Shown: positions 1-6,348 of the stretch, in pieces | How the letters are laid out: each line of letters starts with the position of its first letter | Numbering within the stretch: the stretch's first letter is position 1 | Source: an uncultured Geobacteraceae bacterium | GTDB lineage: Bacteria; Desulfobacterota; Desulfuromonadia; Desulfuromonadales; Geopsychrobacteraceae | DNA length: 24,610 nucleotides | Direction: 5' to 3' | Assembly (NCBI GenBank): GCA_937958075.1 | Contig: CALFFB010000084.1 | Location: forward strand, 1-24,610 | The notes under the pieces: generated by a model | Database searches by the model: none | Told to the model about the DNA's origin: nothing | What the model saw: the letters and a program-made list of their open reading frames with translations, nothing else | Position numbers and translations under genes: made by a program

Positions 1-71
1 ATTATTTCAATGACATGAACGCCGATCTGCAGCAGGAGATCATCGAACGCACGGAGAACGAAGCGTTTTAG
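1..71 (+). CDS. Glycyl radical enzyme, C-terminal end only (partial)
   Basis: The frame read from base 3 gives 22 residues, YFNDMNADLQQEIIERTEN followed by EAF, then TAG at 69-71. This matches the usual tail of pyruvate-formate-lyase-like glycyl radical enzymes, where an RVxGY radical-glycine motif is followed closely by an aromatic-rich strand, a D/N-L segment and an EIIxRTE helix at the C-terminus. The radical glycine itself should lie a few residues upstream, outside the window. The next plus-strand gene, at 404, is a GRE-activating enzyme, which is the expected partner and strongly supports the call. The substrate class (choline, hydroxyproline, glycerol, arylalkane or other) cannot be decided from this fragment. 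Confidence 0.72.
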   Translation, partial: YFNDMNADLQQEIIERTENEAF

Positions 72-148
72 TGAAGAAAAAATGACATGACACCATCTTT
101 TCAATTTGCTCTCCTGCGTGGAGGCGGTGTTTCCATGAAAAGGGCGTC

Positions 149-214
149 AAGTCGCCTGGATGGCGACTTTCGAGCGATCAGGGATGACCCTATGGGGAAC
201 AATCGCGTCCCTGA
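149..214. repeat. Paired-hairpin repeat, copy 1
   Basis: A perfect 8-bp stem with loop TGGAT spans 149-169 (AAGTCGCC / GGCGACTT). It is followed by an imperfect second inverted repeat, TCAGGGA at 178-184 with TCCCTGA at 208-214. The core GTCGCC-N-GGATGGCGAC, then 5 nt, then AGCGnnCAGGGATG recurs in copy 2 at 1405-1440 with the same spacing. This suggests a dispersed palindromic (REP-like) family. No transposase is nearby. Confidence 0.6.
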
Positions 215-270
215 CCATGGAAATTCCGGCTCCGCAGTCTTCATGTCGTCCCGGCACGAAAGAATCAGTC

Positions 271-360
271 GCCCATGATCGGAATATTTTCATTTGCGAA
301 CAAAACTCGGCTATCGCCTCAAACAGTTGTCGCGGCATTCAAATATCCCGATCATGGGGC
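271..360. repeat. Long inverted repeat ahead of the activase gene
   Basis: The 18-nt arm at 272-289 is the reverse complement of 341-358 with one mismatch (17/18). The arms are separated by 51 nt that can pair partly. Transcribed, it would form a long hairpin ending about 45 nt before the activase start codon. There is no T-tract after the right arm, so it does not look like a simple intrinsic terminator. It could be a processing or stability element, a cruciform-forming site or a small non-autonomous mobile element. No target-site duplication is obvious. Confidence 0.6.
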
Positions 361-403
361 ATTCTCAACACATGAATTGCAATTTTCCTGACAGGCACCA
401 GCC

Positions 404-1312
404 ATGCCCCAACCACTGATTTTCGACATCAAACGCTACGCCATCAACGACGGCCCCGGCATCCGCCTCGCCATCTATTTCAAGGGCTGCCCCTTGCGCT
501 GCCGCTGGTGCCATAACCCGGAAAGCATCTCGCCGCAACGGCAGAAACTGTTCAGCGCGGCAAAATGTATCGGCTGTGGTGAGTGCGTCAGGGTCTGCCC
601 GCGCCAGGCCTTGACGATGACGGATGCGGGGATCGTCACCGACAACAGCCGCTGTGACCTGTGCGGGGCCTGTGCGGCCATCTGTCCGACCCGGGCCATG
701 GAGATATCGGGGGAAGAAAAAAACCTGGACGAGCTGCTGGGAGTGATCGAACGGGAGCGGCACCTCTTTGATCAGTCGGGCGGCGGCGTCACCCTCTCCG
801 GCGGCGAGCCCCTGTTGCACCCGGATTTTGTGCTGCCGCTCCTCGCGGCCTGTGGTCAACGCCACATTCACCGCGCCATCGATACCTGCGGGCATATCCC
901 CAGAGACGTGCTGCTGGCCGCGGCCGTAAACTGCGAACTCTTTCTCTATGACCTGAAATTGATGGACAGCGCCCGCCACAAACAGTATACCGGGGTCGGC
1001 AACGAGCGCATCCTCGACAACCTCAAACTCCTGGCCACAACCGGTGCCGACATCCAGATCCGCATCCCCCTGATTGCCGGAATCAACACCGATACCGCCA
1101 ACCTGGAAGCAACTGCCGCCTTCGTTGCCGCGCTTGACGGCCCGAAAAAAGATGTCGCCCTGTTGCCGTACCATGACATTGCCACCCATAAGTACAGCAG
1201 GCTGGGTGGTGATTATCAGGGAAAGGACCTGGCAACCCCCACGCAGAACGATGTCGATCGCACTATTTCCTGCTTTGCCGAGCATGGATTATGTGCGACG
1301 GTCGGTGGGTAA
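404..1312 (+). CDS. Glycyl radical enzyme activating protein (radical SAM)
   Basis: This 302-residue protein generates the glycyl radical on its partner enzyme by reductive cleavage of S-adenosylmethionine in the cytoplasm. The radical-SAM cluster motif is C29-x3-C33-x2-C36, preceded by the activase signature DGPGIR. Two inserted ferredoxin-type 4Fe-4S motifs follow: C55, C58, C61, C65 and C84, C87, C90, C94. The SAM-binding GGEP motif is at 133-136. The length and the extra clusters fit the CutD/HpdA/BssD-like activases rather than the shorter PflA. The C-terminus ends in the usual GL-x-GG style. The ATG at 404 has only a weak purine-rich upstream sequence, so translation may be modest. The partner is the GRE ending at 71. 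The specific GRE class is unknown. Confidence 0.93.
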   Translation: MPQPLIFDIKRYAINDGPGIRLAIYFKGCPLRCRWCHNPESISPQRQKLFSAAKCIGCGECVRVCPRQALTMTDAGIVTDNSRCDLCGACAAICPTRAMEISGEEKNLDELLGVIERERHLFDQSGGGVTLSGGEPLLHPDFVLPLLAACGQRHIHRAIDTCGHIPRDVLLAAAVNCELFLYDLKLMDSARHKQYTGVGNERILDNLKLLATTGADIQIRIPLIAGINTDTANLEATAAFVAALDGPKKDVALLPYHDIATHKYSRLGGDYQGKDLATPTQNDVDRTISCFAEHGLCATVGG

Positions 1313-1367
1313 CAACCGACAATAGCATATTCATCTTTCAGGATTCTTCCCAGCTTCAGCTATGGAC

Positions 1368-1483
1368 AAAAGTTGAGATCAGGGTTCCCTTCGGAAGGGT
1401 GTCTGTCGCCCGGATGGCGACAGTCTAGCGGCCAGGGATGGCGCACAGCGGCCCTGGAGAAGGGGCTCGTGATCTTAACTTTT
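1368..1483. repeat. Paired-hairpin repeat, copy 2, with near-perfect terminal inverted repeats
   Basis: The outer arms AAAAGTTGAGATCA (1368-1381) and TGATCTTAACTTTT (1470-1483) are reverse complements at 13 of 14 positions. Inside are a perfect 8-bp stem with loop CGGAT (1403-1423) and a 6-bp inverted repeat (CCAGGG at 1432-1437 with CCCTGG at 1452-1457). The internal core matches copy 1 at 149-214. The 116-bp unit sits in the gap between the activase gene and the transporter operon. It might act as a terminator-like structure (A-run before, T-run after) or be a miniature mobile element. Confidence 0.6.
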
Positions 1484-1528
1484 CATCCCGAATAAGAATT
1501 ATAAATATTTAGTGGAACACCCCTGATT

Positions 1529-2845
1529 ATGACCACAGATCAACACCCCGTCACCTATCCACAGATCATCCGCTTCTGGCTGCCCCTGGCCGCCACCTGG
1601 CTGATGATGGCCGTCGAAGGCCCGTTCATTGCCGCGATTATCGCACGCATGGGGGCCGAAGCCGTCAACCTGGCCGCCTACGGGGTCGCTGTGGCCTTTG
1701 CCCTGCTGGCCGAGGCGCCGGTGATCATGCTCATGAGCTCCGCCACCGCCCTGTGTCGCGACCGTGACAGCTACCGCCGCCTGCGTAACTTCTCCATCAC
1801 CCTGAGTCTGGGCGTCACCGCCGGGCTGGCCCTGTTTCTGCTGCCGCCCATCTACAATCCGGTCATTTACGGCCTCATCAAACTGCCTGCGGAGGTTGCC
1901 GAACTGACCTATGTGGCCCTCTGGTGCCTGCTCCCCTGGCCGGGAGCCATCGGCATGCGCCGCTTTTATCAGGGGGTCCTGATCGCCGGACACAAGACCC
2001 GCAGTGTCGCCTTTGCCACCGTCTTTCGCCTGTTGTTCATGGGGGGAGCCGCCCTCTTCTGTTTCGCCGCCACCACCCTCAGCGGCGCGATCATCGGCGG
2101 CCTGGCCATGGCCAGCGGCGTCGTCGCCGAAGCCCTGATGACCCGAATCATGGCAGGCCGGGCCATCAGCGCCCTGCTCGCCACACCCCCCCTGGCGCCG
2201 GCACCCGATTACCGGGCCATCTGGGACCACTATCTCCCCCTGGCCCTGACACCCCTCATCGGCCTGGCGGTTCATCCTCTGGTCACCTTCTTTTTGAGCC
2301 GCGCCCCCAACCCGGTGGAGTCCCTGGCGGTCATGCCGGTGATTTACGGGCTGACCTTTGTGTTTCGCGCTGTCGGTCTCTCCTATCAGGAGATCGCCAT
2401 CGCCCTGCTCGGCGAAAACCGGGACAACTACCCCAAGGTGAAAAATTTCGCTGTTGCTCTGGGCATCGCAACCAGCACCTGCCTGGCACTGATCGCCCTG
2501 ACCCCCTTGAACCGGATCTGGTTTGAAGGGGTTTCCGGACTGACACCGGCCCTGGCGTCCTTCGCCGCCCTGCCGCTGCAACTCATGGCCCTCTTTCCGG
2601 CGCTGACAGTGCTGGTCTGTTTTCAGCGTTCGATATTGATCGTTACCCGCCTGACCCGACCCGTTTCCGTCGCCACCGCCCTTGAAGCCTTGACGATTTT
2701 TGGTTTATTGTTGCTCGCCGTCAGCTATCTGTCGTTCACTGGTGCGGTTGCGGCGGCCGGCGCCTATGTTATCGGCAGACTCGCTGCCGTTGCCCTGCTG
2801 CTGCGTCCGGTCAGCAACCAGATTCATAAGGAATATCATGTCTGA
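1529..2845 (+). CDS. MOP-superfamily membrane transporter, ANKH (progressive ankylosis)-like
   Basis: This 438-residue, very hydrophobic protein has about twelve predicted membrane segments in two repeats, as in MATE/MOP flippases and exporters. From memory, the pattern resembles the ANKH family more than drug-efflux MATE proteins: an N-terminal IIRFWLPLA segment, AAYGVAVAF followed by a short motif and an RDR turn, a loop with IAGHK, a second-half start YLPLALTP with HPLVTFFLSRA, and a C-terminal LPLQLMALFP segment. Animal ANKH exports pyrophosphate, ATP or citrate. The bacterial substrate is unknown. The gene overlaps the next transporter by 8 bp, so the three genes 1529-4665 are probably one operon. 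The ATG at 1529 has a weak ribosome site. A generic MATE annotation is the safe alternative. Confidence 0.7.
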   Translation: MTTDQHPVTYPQIIRFWLPLAATWLMMAVEGPFIAAIIARMGAEAVNLAAYGVAVAFALLAEAPVIMLMSSATALCRDRDSYRRLRNFSITLSLGVTAGLALFLLPPIYNPVIYGLIKLPAEVAELTYVALWCLLPWPGAIGMRRFYQGVLIAGHKTRSVAFATVFRLLFMGGAALFCFAATTLSGAIIGGLAMASGVVAEALMTRIMAGRAISALLATPPLAPAPDYRAIWDHYLPLALTPLIGLAVHPLVTFFLSRAPNPVESLAVMPVIYGLTFVFRAVGLSYQEIAIALLGENRDNYPKVKNFAVALGIATSTCLALIALTPLNRIWFEGVSGLTPALASFAALPLQLMALFPALTVLVCFQRSILIVTRLTRPVSVATALEALTIFGLLLLAVSYLSFTGAVAAAGAYVIGRLAAVALLLRPVSNQIHKEYHV

Positions 2846-3770
2846 TCCCATTAAACATCCTGCTGCTTCCGCGTCCGTTGCCGGCTCCTGGCTGGTGCTT
2901 GGCGCCGCAGTCCTGTGGGGCACCACCGGTACCGCCCAGGCTTTCGCTCCGGCCGGCTACAACTCGGCCGCCATCGGCGCCCTGCGCCTGCTCATCGGTG
3001 GTGTCGCCCTGCTGCTTTTGGCGCTGAAGCGCAAAGAGATCGGCTCCCTAGCCGACTGGAACCTGCGGGCGCTGCTGCTGGCGGCGCTCTTCACCTCGGC
3101 CTATCAGCTCTGCTTTTTCAGTGCCGTGGCCAAAACCGGAGTCGCTGTCGGCACCGTCGTCGGCATCGGCAGTGCTCCTATCGCCGGTGGCCTGCTGGGC
3201 CTGTTCTTCCGTGGTGAAAAGCCCGGCCGTCGCTGGCTGGCAGCGACCATCCTGGCCATTGCCGGCTGTGCCCTCCTCGGCTTCAGCGGCGGCGAGGTCG
3301 CCGTCGATCCCCTGGGCATTCTCCTGGCCATCGGCGCCGGCGCCTCCTATGCCGCCTACACCCTGATGATCAAAGGACTGCTCGACAAACATTCACCCAC
3401 TGCCGTCATGGCTCTGGTGGTCTGCCTGGGAGCCCTGATGCTGTCGCCGGCCCTGCTGCGCATCGACCCGGACTGGATTGTGCAGCCGCGATCCCTGCTG
3501 GTCATCGTCCATCTGGGTCTGGCCACCATGGCCCTGTCCTACTGGCTGTTTGCCAGCGGCTTGCGGCTGGTTCAGGTTTCCCGGGCCGTCACCCTGACCC
3601 TGGCCGAGCCGATGACCGCGGCGGTGCTCGGTATCTTTATCCTCGGTGAGGTCCTTAATCTGCAGGCATTCTCCGGCATCTTTCTCATCTTTGCCGGACT
3701 GGCCGTGCTGATGATCAGGGCTCCGGCTGCCGCCTCGGCATCAGACGAGGTCGCCTGCCTTGAAAAATGA
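2838..3770 (+). CDS. EamA/DMT-family transporter 1
   Basis: This 310-residue inner-membrane protein has ten predicted helices in two EamA repeats (roughly residues 18-150 and 160-300). Family signs include an early W-G-T-T-G motif in helix 1 and a C-terminal GEVLNLQAFSGIFLIFAGL stretch. DMT proteins of this type usually export or import amino acids or other small metabolites, and the substrate here is not predictable. I chose the ATG at 2838 because AAGGA lies 5 nt upstream (2828-2832) and it overlaps the previous gene by 8 bp. A longer in-frame start at 2700 would lie inside the upstream gene and add an unrelated tail. Confidence 0.87.
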   Translation: MSDPIKHPAASASVAGSWLVLGAAVLWGTTGTAQAFAPAGYNSAAIGALRLLIGGVALLLLALKRKEIGSLADWNLRALLLAALFTSAYQLCFFSAVAKTGVAVGTVVGIGSAPIAGGLLGLFFRGEKPGRRWLAATILAIAGCALLGFSGGEVAVDPLGILLAIGAGASYAAYTLMIKGLLDKHSPTAVMALVVCLGALMLSPALLRIDPDWIVQPRSLLVIVHLGLATMALSYWLFASGLRLVQVSRAVTLTLAEPMTAAVLGIFILGEVLNLQAFSGIFLIFAGLAVLMIRAPAAASASDEVACLEK

Positions 3771-4665
3771 GCCCAAAGCCCTGCTCTTCGGCCTGCTTGC
3801 CGTGCTCCTCTGGTCGACGGTGGCCACCGCCTTCAAGCTGTCCCTGCGCCACTTTACCCCCATTGAGCTGCTGCTCTACTCCGGGGTTTTCTCCACCATC
3901 CTGTTGGGCGCCATCCTGCTGTACCAGGGCAAGCTGAAACTCACCCTGCAGTGCAGCCGTCAGGAATACCTGCTGTCGGCGGTCATGGGCCTGCTCAGCC
4001 CTTTTCTCTATTATCTGATCCTGTTCAAGGCCTACGACCTGCTCCCGGCCCAGCAGGCACAGCCCCTGAACTACACCTGGGCCATCGTCCTCTCCCTGCT
4101 GGCCGTGCCCCTGCTGGGACAACAGATCCGCTGGCAGCAATGGCTGGCCCTGTTTGTCAGCTACACCGGCGTTGTCGTTATCTCCACCGAAGGCAATCTG
4201 CTGAGCCTGCAGTTCACCAGCCCCCTGGGTGTCGCCCTGGCACTGGTCAGCACCGTCATCTGGGCCCTCTACTGGATTTTCAATACCCGCGACGGCCGCG
4301 ACCCCATTGTTGCTCTGTTCGTCAATTTTGTTTTCAGTTTTCCCTTTGTTTTCACTTATTATCTGCTCACCAGCGATGTTCGCCGTCCGCCGCTGGAAGG
4401 GTTGCTCGGCGCGGCCTACATCGGCCTGTTTGAAATGGGGGCCTGCTTCGTCTTCTGGCTGATGGCCATGAAACTGACCGACAATACCGCCCGCATCAGC
4501 AACCTGATCTTCCTCTCTCCCTTCCTGTCTCTGGTATTTATCTATTACCTGCTGGGCGAGAAGATCCTGGTCTCGACCTTTGTCGGCCTGATTCTCATTG
4601 TCGCGGGACTGCTCTGTCAGCAGATCAAGTCTCGGCAGAAAGCCGGAACCGACCTTTCACTGTAA
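3760..4665 (+). CDS. EamA/DMT-family transporter 2
   Basis: This 301-residue protein also has ten predicted helices and two EamA repeats. It begins MKNEPKALLFGLLAVLLWST and contains the helix-4 style P-L-N-Y-T-W and late N-L-I-F-L-S-P-F motifs of the family. It starts with TTG at 3760, overlapping the previous gene by 11 bp, with GAGG about 10 nt upstream, so it is probably translationally coupled. It differs clearly from transporter 1, so this is not a recent duplication. The pair could act as a heteromeric carrier or as two separate carriers. Substrate is unknown. No convincing terminator follows before gdhA. Confidence 0.87.
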   Translation: MKNEPKALLFGLLAVLLWSTVATAFKLSLRHFTPIELLLYSGVFSTILLGAILLYQGKLKLTLQCSRQEYLLSAVMGLLSPFLYYLILFKAYDLLPAQQAQPLNYTWAIVLSLLAVPLLGQQIRWQQWLALFVSYTGVVVISTEGNLLSLQFTSPLGVALALVSTVIWALYWIFNTRDGRDPIVALFVNFVFSFPFVFTYYLLTSDVRRPPLEGLLGAAYIGLFEMGACFVFWLMAMKLTDNTARISNLIFLSPFLSLVFIYYLLGEKILVSTFVGLILIVAGLLCQQIKSRQKAGTDLSL

Positions 4666-4815
4666 ATTCATACTCATTTTGAGCTGACACCAACACAATA
4701 AACACGGCCCTGCACGCAGCCCAGACCCTTGTCGTCCGCACCTGCCCGCCAACAACTGCCCAAAAACAAGCCACGGGTTCCCTTTGCACAACCGTTCTGA
4801 CTATTTTTTACGCAT

Positions 4816-4831
4816 TGGCACCAATGTTGCT
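4816..4831 (+). promoter_or_regulatory. Sigma-54 (RpoN) promoter for gdhA
   Basis: TTGGCACCAATGTTGCT (4815-4831) has the invariant GG (4817-4818) and GC (4829-4830) separated by exactly 10 nt, and matches TGGCACnnnnnTTGCT throughout. Transcription would start near 4842, about 77 nt before the gdhA ATG. Sigma-54 promoters need an enhancer-binding activator such as NtrC. I did not find a convincing activator palindrome upstream. Confidence 0.82.
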
Positions 4832-4918
4832 CAAATAATGTGTCGTTATTTTTCTTGAGGCTTTTTCCGCAGACTTTTTGAACAATATTTAGGCATTCTC
4901 ACACAGGAGGACGATTCC

Positions 4919-6265
4919 ATGAGACAACTCGACGAAAAAATTGAACCCATTTATCAGGAAGTTCTTGCCCGCAATCCGGGTGAGGTGGAGTTCCACCAGG
5001 CCGTGCGTGAGGTCCTGGAATCCCTCGGGCCGGTGCTGGTGAAAAACCCGAGTTTTGCCCATCACAAGATCATCGAACGCATCTGTGAACCGGAGCGCCA
5101 GATCATCTTCCGCGTGCCCTGGATGGACACCCATGGCAACGTGCAGATCAATCGCGGCTTCCGTGTCCAGTTCAACAGTGCCCTGGGGCCCTACAAAGGC
5201 GGCTTGCGCTTCCACCCGTCCGTCTATCTGGGCATCATCAAATTCCTCGGCTTTGAGCAGATCTTCAAGAATGCCCTGACCGGCCTGCCCATCGGCGGCG
5301 GCAAGGGAGGCTCCGACTTTGACCCCAAGGGCAAGACCGACGGCGAAATCATGCGATTCTGCCAGAGCTTCATGACCGAACTGCAGCGCCATATCGGTGA
5401 GCATACGGATATCCCCGCCGGCGACATCGGTGTCGGTGGCCGTGAAATCGGCTACATGTTCGGGCAGTACAAGCGCCTCAACAACCGCTGGGAGGCAGGC
5501 GTTCTTACCGGCAAGGGGCTGAACTGGGGCGGCTCCCTGGTGCGTCCGGAAGCCACCGGCTACGGCACCGTCTTCTTCGTTGACGAAATGCTCAAAGCGC
5601 GCAAGGAGTCCTTCGACGGCAAAACCTGCACCGTCTCCGGCAGCGGCAACGTCGCCATCTACGCTATCGAAAAAATTCAGCAGCTAGGCGGCAAGGTCGT
5701 TGCCTGCTCCGACTCCAACGGTTATATCTACGATGAAAAGGGGATCGACCTGGAACTGGTGCAGCAGCTGAAGGAGATCGAGCGTCGGCGCATCAAGGAC
5801 TATCTCAACTATCACAGCCATGCCCGCCATATTGAAAAGGGCAGCATCTGGGATGTGCCCACACAGATCGCCCTGCCCTGCGCCACGGAGAACGAGCTCA
5901 ACGGCAAGGACGCCAAGACCCTGGTCAAAAACGGCTGTATCGCGGTGGGCGAAGGCGCCAACATGCCGACCACGCCCGACGGCACCAGGGTCTTCAAGGA
6001 AGCCGGCGTCGCTTTCGGTCCGGGCAAGGCGGCCAACGCCGGCGGCGTTGCCACCAGCGCCCTGGAAATGCAGCAGAACGCCTGCCGTGATTCCTGGACC
6101 TTTGAATACACGGAAGAGCGCCTGCACGCCATCATGAAAAACATCCATCAGGACTGCTTTGAAACGGCCGACGAATACGGTTCACCCGGTGACTATGTCC
6201 TCGGAGCCAACATCGCCGGTTTCATCAAGGTCGCCCGCGCCATGCTGGCCATGGGTCTGGTCTAG
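4919..6265 (+). CDS. gdhA: NADP-type glutamate dehydrogenase
   Basis: This 448-residue cytoplasmic enzyme aminates 2-oxoglutarate to glutamate using ammonium and, by family, NADPH. The length and full-length similarity match the hexameric bacterial GdhA of about 447 residues. Visible motifs are the glutamate-binding PYKGGLRFHP (K93), the catalytic lysine in GLPIGGGKGG (K129), the catalytic aspartate in PAGDIGVG (D169) and the dinucleotide-binding GSGNVA (241-246). A strong AGGAGG (4905-4910) lies 8 nt before the ATG. The sigma-54 promoter at 4816-4831 suggests nitrogen-regulated expression. A bidirectional terminator follows at 6290-6327. Cofactor preference is inferred from subfamily and not proved by the sequence. 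Confidence 0.96.
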   Translation: MRQLDEKIEPIYQEVLARNPGEVEFHQAVREVLESLGPVLVKNPSFAHHKIIERICEPERQIIFRVPWMDTHGNVQINRGFRVQFNSALGPYKGGLRFHPSVYLGIIKFLGFEQIFKNALTGLPIGGGKGGSDFDPKGKTDGEIMRFCQSFMTELQRHIGEHTDIPAGDIGVGGREIGYMFGQYKRLNNRWEAGVLTGKGLNWGGSLVRPEATGYGTVFFVDEMLKARKESFDGKTCTVSGSGNVAIYAIEKIQQLGGKVVACSDSNGYIYDEKGIDLELVQQLKEIERRRIKDYLNYHSHARHIEKGSIWDVPTQIALPCATENELNGKDAKTLVKNGCIAVGEGANMPTTPDGTRVFKEAGVAFGPGKAANAGGVATSALEMQQNACRDSWTFEYTEERLHAIMKNIHQDCFETADEYGSPGDYVLGANIAGFIKVARAMLAMGLV

Positions 6266-6289
6266 AACCTGCCCAGCAACAGACTGTAC

Positions 6290-6327
6290 TATAAAAAAGC
6301 CCGGCACTGACGCCGGGCTTTTTTATA
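6290..6327. terminator. Bidirectional intrinsic terminator between gdhA and the convergent ATP-grasp gene
   Basis: Arms 6290-6305 and 6312-6327 are perfect 16-bp reverse complements (GC-rich core GCCCGGC / GCCGGGC) with loop ACTGAC. The core is flanked by A6 on the left and T6 on the right, so it can terminate both converging transcripts. Confidence 0.93.
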
Positions 6328-6348
6328 CCTGCACGACTTTTTTGCCGG

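Larger units (their letters stand above)
72..403. other. 332-bp intergenic region between GRE and its activase
   Basis: No convincing gene is present. Short open frames here lack ribosome binding sites and recognisable products. The stretch holds two structured elements: a paired-hairpin repeat (149-214) and a long inverted repeat (271-360), each listed separately. No clear sigma-70 or sigma-54 promoter was found upstream of 404, so the activase may depend on read-through from the GRE gene. Confidence 0.6.

Noticed and set aside
72..403. A riboswitch (for example c-di-GMP type) or tRNA in the GRE-activase spacer
   Set aside because: No conserved riboswitch core or cloverleaf could be traced. 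The structure present is explained by simple inverted repeats.
365..1285. A 306-codon antisense frame over the activase gene
   Set aside because: The plus strand has an unmistakable radical-SAM protein; the antisense product has no recognisable motif.
4666..4814. NtrC-type binding sites upstream of the gdhA promoter
   Set aside because: TGCAC half-sites occur (near 4711 and 4795) but without a matching GGTGCA partner at the right distance.
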